Positions 32,706 through 41,079 of a DNA stretch of 64,000 nucleotides are shown piece by piece. The stretch spans positions 434,001 to 498,000 of the forward strand of contig OY734803.1 in NCBI GenBank assembly GCA_963457535.1, given 5' to 3'. Position numbers and translations under genes: made by a program. The notes beneath the pieces are model-generated. The model saw only the letters and a program-made list of their open reading frames with translations. It was not told the DNA's origin and did not search any database. Source of the DNA: JAHRAW01 sp028066695 (lineage in GTDB: Bacteria; Pseudomonadota; Gammaproteobacteria; Arenicellales; Poriferihabitantaceae). The first letter of the stretch is position 1. The number at the start of each line of letters is the position of its first letter.

Positions 32706-32729
32706 GGCGGCATGTGGTAATATGCCGCC
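32706..32729 (+). promoter_or_regulatory. Array leader 4: dyad over an extended -10
   Basis: This is identical to leader 2 in the dyad and its centre, and nearly identical over some 30 bases upstream as well, including the 3' end of the preceding A-type gene. TGG-TAATAT is the -10. Confidence 0.55.
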
Positions 32730-32783
32730 GCTTCACTTTCTTTTTCAATCAACCACATGGAAGCGCGGAGAGGCGCTAGAATC

Positions 32784-33035
32784 ATGGCAATGAGCAAACC
32801 CGTTGAAACTCCGAAAGAGGACCTCCACACGCGCATGACGCGGATGGAGACCACCCTGCAGTTCGTTGCGACCAAAGAAGACCTGGCCAGACTGGCGGGA
32901 AAAATGGACACCGGATTCGCCAACCAGCGCGCCGAGACCGACGCCAAACTGTTCCGCTACTCTCTCACCAGCCTCACCATCCTCCTGTCCGCCATCGCCG
33001 TGGCGACCACGGTGATTTTGCGCGCGCTTCCGTAG
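32784..33035 (+). CDS. Small coiled-coil membrane protein, array member B2
   Basis: This 83-residue protein has the common start and head (METTLQFVATKEDLARLAGK), a short stalk with MDTGFANQRAETDAKLF, and a B-type anchor SLTILLSAIAVATTVILRAL. With A1, B1 and A2 it completes an A-B-A-B order, as expected if an A-B pair was duplicated as a unit. GGAGAGG lies ten bases upstream of the ATG at 32784. Function is unknown. Confidence 0.78.
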   Translation: MAMSKPVETPKEDLHTRMTRMETTLQFVATKEDLARLAGKMDTGFANQRAETDAKLFRYSLTSLTILLSAIAVATTVILRALP

Positions 33036-33056
33036 GCGCGCGCGGCGGCGATGCGC

Positions 33057-33062
33057 TATACT
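33057..33062 (+). promoter_or_regulatory. -10 element for the tRNA-Ala/tRNA-Glu pair
   Basis: TATACT lies 15 bases before tRNA-Ala, at a fitting distance for a transcript start near 33069. The -35 region is G/C-rich and not recognisable. Confidence 0.4.
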
Positions 33063-33076
33063 CGGCGCGCGAAAAA

Positions 33077-33152
33077 GGGGCCATAGCTCAGCTGGGAGAG
33101 CGCAACACTGGCAGTGTTGAGGTCGGCGGTTCGATCCCGCCTGGCTCCACCA
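33077..33152 (+). tRNA. tRNA-Ala (anticodon GGC)
   Basis: This 76-base cloverleaf has an encoded CCA. The acceptor arm pairs GGGGCCA with TGGCTCC (one G-U pair). The anticodon stem CAACA/TGTTG encloses CTGGCAG, giving anticodon GGC. Nine bases separate it from the next tRNA, so the two are likely co-transcribed. Confidence 0.96.
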
Positions 33153-33160
33153 TTCCCAAA

Positions 33161-33237
33161 GTCCCCATCGTCTAGTCGGCCTAGGACACCGCCCTTTCAC
33201 GGCGGCAACAGGGGTTCGAATCCCCTTGGGGACGCCA
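33161..33237 (+). tRNA. tRNA-Glu (anticodon TTC)
   Basis: This 77-base cloverleaf has an encoded CCA. The acceptor arm pairs GTCCCCA with TGGGGAC. The anticodon stem CCGCC/GGCGG encloses CTTTCAC, giving anticodon UUC for both glutamate codons. Confidence 0.96.
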
Positions 33238-33289
33238 GCGCGCTGTTTCGCGGCGCGCATCACCCGTTCCACTCCCACGGGAGTTGCCG

Positions 33290-36172
33290 ATGAAAAACCC
33301 CCTCCGCGCGCCCCTGCTCGCCGGCCTGCTCGCCGGCCTGCTCGCCGCGCCGCCCTTGCATGCGGAAAGCCCGCTCAAAAGCCCGGCCGACCGCAAGAGT
33401 TACCGCGTGGTGCAGTTGGAAAACGGATTGAAAGCCGCGCTGGTCTCCGACCCGGCCGGCGACAAGGCCGCGGCCTCGCTGGATGTGCGCGCCGGCAGCG
33501 GCAGCGACCCGGAAAACTGGCAGGGGCTCGCCCACCTGCTGGAGCATGTGCTGTTCCTCGGCAGCGAAAAATATCCGAAGCCGGACGAATACCACGCCTT
33601 CATCACCGAGCACGGCGGCGACCGCAACGCCTACACCGCCTTTGACAGCACCAATTATTTTTTTGAAATCAGCCCGGAACACCTGCGGCCCGCGCTGGAC
33701 CGCTTCTCGCGGTTTTTCATAGATCCGACTTTCAACGCGGAATTCATCGCGCGCGAGCGCTCGGTCGTGCATTCGGAATACCAGGCCGGGCGCAAGCAGG
33801 ACCGCCGCCGCATCTGGGCGGCGCGGCGGCAACTGCTAAATCCGGCGCATCCGGCATCGCGTTTTTCGGTCGGCTCCGAGCACACGCTGCGCGACCGCGA
33901 CGGCGCGGATTTGCGCAGCACGATGACCGACTTTTACCGCCGCCATTATTCGGCGGAAGTCATGTCGCTCGCGCTGGTCGGGCGCGAGCCGCTGGATCAA
34001 TTGGAAAAATGGGCGCGCGAAATGTTCGGGCAGGTGCCGGCGCGCGGCGCGGCGCCGCCGAGTTTTGAAGCGCCCTACACCGAGCGGCGCGCGGTGCGCC
34101 AGGATGTCGCCGCGCAAAAGGACGAGATGCGCGCGCTGTTTTTCTTTCCGGTTCCCGGCGCGCGCGCGCATTACCGCACCAAGCCGCTCGGCTACATCGC
34201 CAACCTGCTCGGGCACGAGGGCGAAGGCTCGCTGCTCGCGCTACTCACCGAACTCGGATGGGCCGACGCGCTCAGCGCCGGCGCCGGGTGGATGGACGAT
34301 TCGCAGGGCACTTTTGATGTGTCGGTCAGTCTGACCGAGGCCGGGCTGGCGCGCATTGAAGAGATCGGCGAGTTGCTGTTTCAATACATCGCGCTGGTCG
34401 CCGAGCGCGGCGTGGAGGAGTGGCGCTACGACGAAGAGCGCAAACTCGCCGAGATCGCGTTTCGCTTCGCCGAGGAGCGCGGCGCGCTTTCCACCGCGCT
34501 TTCGCTGGCGCCGGCGCTGCACCGCTACCCGCCGCGCGATGCATTGCGCGGCGCTTACATGATGGAGGACTACGACCCGCAATTGCTGCATGACTTTCTC
34601 GCGCATCTGCGCCCGGACAATGTGCTGCTGCAGGTGGCCGCGCGCGATGCGCCGGCCGATGCGCGCACGCCGTTTTACGGCGTCGGCCACCGCATTCGCC
34701 CGATTGCGCCGCGCACATTGGAGAAGTGGCGCGCGGCCGCGAACGGCGGCGCGCGCGACGCGCGCCTCGCGCTGCCGGCCGCGAACCGCTTTATTCCGTC
34801 GCGCCTGCGGCCGCATGCGTTTGCCGCCGCGCCGGACGCGCCGCGCCGTTTGAAACTTAAAAAAGACGGCGCCGAGTTGGATGCCTGGCACCACCCGGAC
34901 GCGCAATTCGGCGCGCCGCGCGCCGCGTTTTTTTTCAGCGTGGTGTCGCCGGCCGCAAACGCAAGCGCGCGCGACGCGGCGCTGACCGAAATGTTCGTGC
35001 GCATGGCGAACGACCGCCTGCAGGCGCCCGGCTATCCGGCGCGCCTCGCCGGGCTGCGCTACGAATTGTTCGGCCACGCGCGCGGTTTCAGCGCGCGCAT
35101 CACCGGCTACGAAGACCGGCAGCCGCAAATGCTCGCCGAGTTGCTGGACGCGCTGTTCGCGCCGGGTTTTGACGCGGACAAATTCAAACTCACCGCGGCC
35201 GCGCTGCGGCGCGAACTGCGCAACCGGACGCTGGACCCGCCCTCCGACCAGAGCATTCACGAGATCTACAAACTGCTGCTGCACCCAAGTTGGAGCGAGG
35301 AAGAGCGGCTGGCCGCGCTCGCCGGGCTTGGCGCCGCCGATTTGGAAACGCATGCCGCGAAACTTTTGAAAAGCGCGCGCCTCACCACGCTCGCGCACGG
35401 CGATGTGCGTGCGGCGCGCGCCAAGGAGATGAACCGCATGCTGCGCGCCGCGTTTGACGGCGCGCGCGCGCCGGAGGAAATTCCGCCGCCGCAGGTGCGG
35501 CAACTGGAAGCCGGAACGCATTTGCGCACGCTGGATGTGGACCACGGCGACTCCGCGCTGGTCTGGTATTTTCAAGGCGCGGAAAAAAGCGACGCCGAGC
35601 GCGCCAAAACCGCGCTGCTCGCGCGCATTTTGGAGCCGCCGTTTTTTGCGGCGCTGCGCACCAAGCACCGCGTCGGCTATCTGGTGCACGCGCTGGATTT
35701 CGGCATGCGCGATGTGCCGGGCCTGCTGCTGTCGGTGCAAAGCCCGACACACGCGCCGGCCGACATTAAAAAATTGATGGACGAGTTTCTGCGGGACTTC
35801 TCGCGCCGCCTGCGCGGCATGGACGCGCGCGAATTCGCGCGGCACAAACGCGGCCTGCTGGACCGCATTCTGGCGCGCGACGAAACCCTCTACGCGCGCA
35901 CCACGCGCAACTGGCGCGAAATTCACCGCAAGCGTTTTGACTTCTCGTCGCGCCGTAGTTTTGCCGAACAGGTGGAGGCGCTTGCGCGCGATGACATCAC
36001 CGCGTTCTTTTTGCGCCTGACGCGCGAGCAGCCGCGCATGCTGCTGGTGCAGTCGCCCGGACGGCGAAGCGGCGCGGCCGATGGCGCAATCGCCGGCGGG
36101 AATAATTACGCCGGCGGCGACGGCGGCGCCGAGTTTCGCCGCGGCGCGCGCGCCTTCTTTCCGGCGTATTGA
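33290..36172 (+). CDS. M16 (pitrilysin-like) zinc metallopeptidase, secreted
   Basis: This 960-residue protease has a signal peptide (about residues 1-25, LLAGLLAGLLAAPPLHA) and should act in the periplasm. The inverted zinc motif HLLEH places His82, Glu85 and His86; Glu163 in VVHSEY lies 77 residues after His86, the same spacing as in E. coli pitrilysin. The overall length also matches pitrilysin (962), with active and inactive M16 halves in one chain. The ATG at 33290 follows GGGAG. The C-terminal tail is glycine-rich (GGNNYAGGDGG). Its stop overlaps the pncC start. Confidence 0.93.
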   Translation: MKNPLRAPLLAGLLAGLLAAPPLHAESPLKSPADRKSYRVVQLENGLKAALVSDPAGDKAAASLDVRAGSGSDPENWQGLAHLLEHVLFLGSEKYPKPDEYHAFITEHGGDRNAYTAFDSTNYFFEISPEHLRPALDRFSRFFIDPTFNAEFIARERSVVHSEYQAGRKQDRRRIWAARRQLLNPAHPASRFSVGSEHTLRDRDGADLRSTMTDFYRRHYSAEVMSLALVGREPLDQLEKWAREMFGQVPARGAAPPSFEAPYTERRAVRQDVAAQKDEMRALFFFPVPGARAHYRTKPLGYIANLLGHEGEGSLLALLTELGWADALSAGAGWMDDSQGTFDVSVSLTEAGLARIEEIGELLFQYIALVAERGVEEWRYDEERKLAEIAFRFAEERGALSTALSLAPALHRYPPRDALRGAYMMEDYDPQLLHDFLAHLRPDNVLLQVAARDAPADARTPFYGVGHRIRPIAPRTLEKWRAAANGGARDARLALPAANRFIPSRLRPHAFAAAPDAPRRLKLKKDGAELDAWHHPDAQFGAPRAAFFFSVVSPAANASARDAALTEMFVRMANDRLQAPGYPARLAGLRYELFGHARGFSARITGYEDRQPQMLAELLDALFAPGFDADKFKLTAAALRRELRNRTLDPPSDQSIHEIYKLLLHPSWSEEERLAALAGLGAADLETHAAKLLKSARLTTLAHGDVRAARAKEMNRMLRAAFDGARAPEEIPPPQVRQLEAGTHLRTLDVDHGDSALVWYFQGAEKSDAERAKTALLARILEPPFFAALRTKHRVGYLVHALDFGMRDVPGLLLSVQSPTHAPADIKKLMDEFLRDFSRRLRGMDAREFARHKRGLLDRILARDETLYARTTRNWREIHRKRFDFSSRRSFAEQVEALARDDITAFFLRLTREQPRMLLVQSPGRRSGAADGAIAGGNNYAGGDGGAEFRRGARAFFPAY

Positions 36173-36687
36173 TGGAAACGCCGGCCGCGCTTGCCGCCGA
36201 ACTGGGCGAACGCCTGTTGCGCGCCGGCGCGCGCGTCGCCACCGTGGAATCCTGCACCGGCGGCGGCCTGGCGCACCTGCTCACCTCGGCGCCGGGCAGT
36301 TCGCAGTGGTTTGAGCGCGGCTTCGTCACTTACAGCAACGACGCGAAAACCGAAATGGTCGGCGTGGACCGCGAACTGATCGCGCGGCACGGCGCGGTCA
36401 GCGTGGAAGTCGCGGCGGCGATGGCCGAAGGCGGCCTGCGCGCCGGCCGCGCCGACTGCTGCGCGGCGGTAACCGGCATCGCCGGGCCCGGCGGCGCCTC
36501 TCCCGGCAAACCGGTCGGCACGGTGTGCTTCGCCTGGGCATGTTCATTGCCGTCGGCGCCGCGCGCCACCCGCAGCGAGCGCGCGCACATCAACGGCGGG
36601 CGCGAAGAAGTGCGCGCGCAAAGCGCCGCGCACGCGCTCGCCGGGCTGCTCGCGCTGTTTGAACCGGAAGGCGCGAATCCCTTATAA
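36172..36687 (+). CDS. pncC: Nicotinamide-nucleotide amidohydrolase (CinA C-terminal domain type)
   Basis: This 171-residue enzyme hydrolyses nicotinamide mononucleotide to the acid form in pyridine nucleotide recycling. It is a stand-alone CinA C-terminal domain: VATVESCTGGGLAHLLTSAPGSS, shown here only as the family signature around Ser-Cys-Thr-Gly, then TGIAGPGGASPGKPVGTVCF. The start ATG overlaps the stop of the M16 protease gene as TGATG. The stop codon lies inside the -10 box of the accA promoter. Confidence 0.94.
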   Translation: METPAALAAELGERLLRAGARVATVESCTGGGLAHLLTSAPGSSQWFERGFVTYSNDAKTEMVGVDRELIARHGAVSVEVAAAMAEGGLRAGRADCCAAVTGIAGPGGASPGKPVGTVCFAWACSLPSAPRATRSERAHINGGREEVRAQSAAHALAGLLALFEPEGANPL

Positions 36688-36688
36688 T
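36659..36688 (+). promoter_or_regulatory. Sigma-70 promoter for accA
   Basis: TTGAAC (36659-36664) and a perfect TATAAT (36683-36688) are 18 bases apart. They lie in the last codons of pncC, 28 bases before the accA ATG. Confidence 0.6.
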
Positions 36689-36715
36689 GCCGCGAGATTT
36701 TCCCCGCACCCGCGC

Positions 36716-37678
<963 letters not shown>

Positions 37679-37679
37679 A

Positions 37680-39053
37680 ATGTTCTCGGTGGAAAGTCTG
37701 TTGCGCGCATTGCCGCGGGTATGCGGGAAGTCGCGCAGTTTTGCGATCGCATACAGCGGCGGAATGGATTCGCATGCGCTGCTGCATGCGCTGATGCGCG
37801 CGCGCGAATCGCATGGCTTTGCGGTGCGCGCGCTGCATTTTGACCACGCGCTGCAGGCGGAATCGGAAAACTGGGCCGCGCATTGCGAGGCGGTCTGCCG
37901 CGAGTGGGACATCCCTTTTTTGCATGCGCGCGAGCAAGTGCGCGCGCGGCCGGGGCAGAGCGTTGAAGACGCGGCGCGGCGCGCGCGCTACCGCTGGTTC
38001 GCGCAGATCGTGGCGCGCGGCCAAACCCTGCTGACCGCGCACCACGCCGACGACCGCGCCGAGACACTGCTGTTGAATGCGCTGCGCGGCGGCGGCGCGC
38101 ATGCGCTCGCCGGCATTCACCCGCGGCGCATGCTGTCATCGGCGAAAGGAACGCGGGTGGCGCGCCCGCTGCTGGAGTTTTCGCGCGGCGAGTTGGCCGA
38201 ATACGCGCGCGCAAATGGTTTGCGCTGGATTGAAGACCCGTCCAACCGCGACTTGCGTTTTGCGCGCAACTATTTGCGGCACGAAATCATCCCGCTGCTG
38301 CAACGGCGCATGCCCGGCGCGAGCGCGGCGCTGGCGCGCGCGGCCGCGAAATGCCACGACGCGGCCGAGTTGCTGGATGCCGCGCTGCTGCCGATGCTGG
38401 AAAAATGCGCGGCGCCGGAAAAACGCGGCGTGTTTTGCATCGCGCCGCCACTGAATGCAAATGCATTGCAGGCCGCGGCGCAACATGATGATCATCAGCA
38501 TGCGCGCCTGACCGCGCTGTTGCGGCTCTGGCTGCATCGCCACGGCCGCCGCTCGCCGTCGGACGCACAATTGCGCGCCTTTCTCGCGCAGGTTTGCAAT
38601 TCGCGGCGCGCGGCATTACTTTTCGGCGACACCGAATTGCGCTGCTTTGACGGGCACATCTATATGACGCAACCGCAGTCCTCCGTCTCTGCAATGACCA
38701 TGGACTGGGACTTGCGCGCGCGCGACCTCGGACATGGACTTCGCATTGAAATGCGCCGCGGCAACGAGTGCGGCGCGCTTTCGCCGCGCCGGTTGCGCGG
38801 CCGCAGAGTGCAACTGATCTGGCGGCAAGGCGGCGAGCGCATGATCCTGCCGCATCGCGCGCACAGCCACGCGCTGAAAAAACTCTTCCAAGAGCGCCGC
38901 GTGCCGCCGTGGGAGCGCGGCGCGCTGCCGCTGCTCGCGGTGGACGGCGAAATCGCCTGGGCGCATGGCATCGGCGCCGGCGCAATCGCCTGCGCGCGCG
39001 CTGGCAATTTAACTGACTCCGTTCGCCCGCACTTTGCCGCGGCGAATTGCTGA
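37680..39053 (+). CDS. tilS: tRNA(Ile)-lysidine synthetase
   Basis: This 457-residue enzyme attaches lysine to C34 of tRNA-Ile (CAU) so that it reads AUA. That matters in this genome, where AUA is used before Asp codons and as the infC start. The N-terminal N-type ATP pyrophosphatase has the PP-loop SGGMDS and HHADDRAETLLLNALRG. Substrate-binding and C-terminal domains follow (RRLRGRRVQLIWRQGGERM). It starts right after accA; a longer TTG start at 37662 would overlap accA. Confidence 0.95.
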   Translation: MFSVESLLRALPRVCGKSRSFAIAYSGGMDSHALLHALMRARESHGFAVRALHFDHALQAESENWAAHCEAVCREWDIPFLHAREQVRARPGQSVEDAARRARYRWFAQIVARGQTLLTAHHADDRAETLLLNALRGGGAHALAGIHPRRMLSSAKGTRVARPLLEFSRGELAEYARANGLRWIEDPSNRDLRFARNYLRHEIIPLLQRRMPGASAALARAAAKCHDAAELLDAALLPMLEKCAAPEKRGVFCIAPPLNANALQAAAQHDDHQHARLTALLRLWLHRHGRRSPSDAQLRAFLAQVCNSRRAALLFGDTELRCFDGHIYMTQPQSSVSAMTMDWDLRARDLGHGLRIEMRRGNECGALSPRRLRGRRVQLIWRQGGERMILPHRAHSHALKKLFQERRVPPWERGALPLLAVDGEIAWAHGIGAGAIACARAGNLTDSVRPHFAAANC

Positions 39054-39089
39054 CACGCCCTTCCCTTCACAATTTCAACGAGATTAACA

Positions 39090-39605
39090 ATGAGCAAAAA
39101 CAACCAGCCGTTCGCCGCCGTTTTGGTCGGCTCCAAATCCGATCTGCCGGCGATGCAGGCGACTTTTGACGCGCTTGAAAAATTCGGCGTGCGCTGGGAG
39201 GCGCGGGTCGCCTCGGCGCACCGCACTCCGGACATCACGCGCCGCTATGTGCGCGAGGCTGAGGAGCGCGGCTGCGCGGTGTTCATCGCCGCGGCCGGAC
39301 TGGCCGCGCATTTGGCCGGCGCGGTCGCCGCGCACAGCATTCGCCCGGTCATCGGTGTGCCGATGGAAGGCGGCGCATTGAACGGGCACGACGCGCTGCT
39401 CGCCACCGTGCAGATGCCGGGCGGCGTGCCGGTCGCTTGCGTCGCCATCGGCCGCGCCGGCGCGGTCAATGCAGCAAATCTTGCGGCGCAAATCATGGCG
39501 CTCGGCGATAAAGAGTTGGAATCGCGCGTGCGCGCATTGCGCGAACAAAACGCCGAAGCGGTCGCCGCGGCTGATCGCGAGTTGCAAAAAACGCTGGCCG
39601 GTTGA
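39090..39605 (+). CDS. purE: N5-carboxyaminoimidazole ribonucleotide mutase
   Basis: This 171-residue class I PurE converts N5-CAIR to CAIR in purine synthesis. It contains VGSKSDLPAMQATF, SAHRTPDITRRYV with the catalytic His, and AAGLAAHLAGAVAAHS. Length is standard. In many bacteria purE is followed by purK; here no purK is visible and the next gene is tsaC, joined by a TTGA overlap. It probably starts the purE-tsaC-hemF-waaA run. Confidence 0.96.
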   Translation: MSKNNQPFAAVLVGSKSDLPAMQATFDALEKFGVRWEARVASAHRTPDITRRYVREAEERGCAVFIAAAGLAAHLAGAVAAHSIRPVIGVPMEGGALNGHDALLATVQMPGGVPVACVAIGRAGAVNAANLAAQIMALGDKELESRVRALREQNAEAVAAADRELQKTLAG

Positions 39606-40156
39606 ATTGCTCTTCCCTTACGCGCGCCGCCGAAATTCTCCGCGCCGGCGGCGTAGTCGCGTATCCGACCGAGTCATGTTTTGGGCTCGGCTGCGATCCG
39701 CGCAACAGCGTCGCATTGCGGCGCATTTTGCATATGAAACGGCGCGCTCCGGACAAGGGGATGATTCTTATCGCCGATTGTTATGAGCGACTACTGCCGT
39801 TTTTGGAAGCGGGAAAGGAGAAACTTCCGGCGCGCATCGCCGAGACCTGGCCCGGCCCCAATACCTGGCTGCTGCCGGCCGGGGCGCGCGCTTCGCATCG
39901 GTTGCGCGGCGCGCATTCCAAACTTGCGGTGCGGGTGACCGCGCATCAAGAGACCGCGCAGTTGTGCAAACTGGCGCGCATGCCGCTGGTCTCCACCAGC
40001 GCGAACCGCGCCGGACGGCGCGCGCTGCGCGACGCCGGGGCGGTGCGCCGCGAATTCGGCGGCGAGGTGGATTACATCGTGGAAGGCCGCATCGGCGGCG
40101 CGTCCGCGCCGTCCACGATTCGCGACGGCGAAAGCGGCCGCGTGCTGCGCGCCTGA
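39602..40156 (+). CDS. tsaC: Threonylcarbamoyl-AMP synthase
   Basis: This 184-residue YrdC/Sua5-family enzyme makes threonylcarbamoyl-AMP for the t6A37 modification of tRNAs that read ANN codons. Motifs are GGVVAYPTESCFGLGCD, KRRAPDKGMILIA (the KxRxxxKG-type ATP site) and STSANRAG. Its size fits TsaC (190 in E. coli) and not the longer Sua5. It starts at TTG (39602), overlapping the purE stop, and its stop overlaps the hemF ATG. In E. coli the homologous gene is also linked with haem and cell-envelope genes. Confidence 0.93.
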   Translation: MNCSSLTRAAEILRAGGVVAYPTESCFGLGCDPRNSVALRRILHMKRRAPDKGMILIADCYERLLPFLEAGKEKLPARIAETWPGPNTWLLPAGARASHRLRGAHSKLAVRVTAHQETAQLCKLARMPLVSTSANRAGRRALRDAGAVRREFGGEVDYIVEGRIGGASAPSTIRDGESGRVLRA

Positions 40157-41079
40157 TGTCCGGCGACACCCCCGACGCCGGCGCGGTCGCCGGCTACCTG
40201 AAAGACGCGCAGGCGCGCATCTGCGAGCAATTGCAGGCGTTGGAGCCGTCGGCGAAATTCGGCGCGGACAATTGGAAACACGAACGCGGCGGCGGCATCA
40301 CGCGCATTCTGGAAGGCGGCGAGGTATTTGAAAAAGGCGGCGTGAATTTTTCGCATGTCGGCGGCGATGAATTGCCGGCCGCGGCGAGCGCGGAACGCGC
40401 GCACCTGGCCGGCAAGCCGTTTGAAGCGACCGGACTCTCGCTGGTCATGCATCCGCGCAATCCGTATGTGCCGTGCTGCCATATGAATGTCCGGTTTTTT
40501 TTGGCGGACGTGAAAGACAACGAGAATGAGCCGGGGTGGTGGTTCGGCGGCGGTTACGACCTGACGCCCTGCTACGGCTTTGACGAAGATTGCGCGCATT
40601 GGCACAACGCCGCGCAAAATGCCTGCGCGCCTTTCGGAGACGGACATTACGCAAAATTCAAAGCGTGGTGCGACCGCTACTTTCACCTGCCGCACCGCGA
40701 TGAGACGCGCGGCGTGGGCGGATTGTTTTTTGACGACTACCGAGACGGCGGTTTCGCGCATGCGTTCGCATTTATGCAAAGCGTCTGCGACAGTTTTCTC
40801 GGCGCGTATTTGCCGATTGTGGAACGCCGCCGCGGCATGAAATACGGCGAGCGCGAGCGCGCGTTCCAACTGCACCGCCGCTCGCGCTATGTGGAATTCA
40901 ATTTGCTCTACGACCGCGGCACCTTGTTCGGGCTGCAGTCGGGCGGGCGCGTGGAATCCATTTTGATGTCGCTGCCGCCGTGCGCGCGGTGGGATTACGA
41001 CCGCCGAGACGCACCCGGTTGCGCCGAGGCGGAATTGCGCGAGCGCTATTTGCGGCCGCGCGACTGGGCGCGCGAATGA
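40156..41079 (+). CDS. hemF: Oxygen-dependent coproporphyrinogen III oxidase
   Basis: This 307-residue enzyme uses O2 to convert coproporphyrinogen III to protoporphyrinogen IX in haem synthesis. Family blocks seen are GGVNFSHVGG, MHPRNPYVPCCHMNVRFF, WWFGGGYDLTPCYGF and YVEFNLLYDRGTLFGLQ. Length is close to E. coli (299). Presence of HemF points to aerobic growth. It overlaps tsaC upstream and waaA downstream by stop/start overlaps, so all are probably translated from one mRNA. Confidence 0.97.
   Translation: MSGDTPDAGAVAGYLKDAQARICEQLQALEPSAKFGADNWKHERGGGITRILEGGEVFEKGGVNFSHVGGDELPAAASAERAHLAGKPFEATGLSLVMHPRNPYVPCCHMNVRFFLADVKDNENEPGWWFGGGYDLTPCYGFDEDCAHWHNAAQNACAPFGDGHYAKFKAWCDRYFHLPHRDETRGVGGLFFDDYRDGGFAHAFAFMQSVCDSFLGAYLPIVERRRGMKYGERERAFQLHRRSRYVEFNLLYDRGTLFGLQSGGRVESILMSLPPCARWDYDRRDAPGCAEAELRERYLRPRDWARE

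Noticed and set aside
25425..33035. A mobile element or prophage carrying the accessory island
   Set aside because: No integrase, transposase, terminal repeats or tRNA-derived attachment duplications were found at the edges, despite the nearby tRNA genes at 33077-33237.
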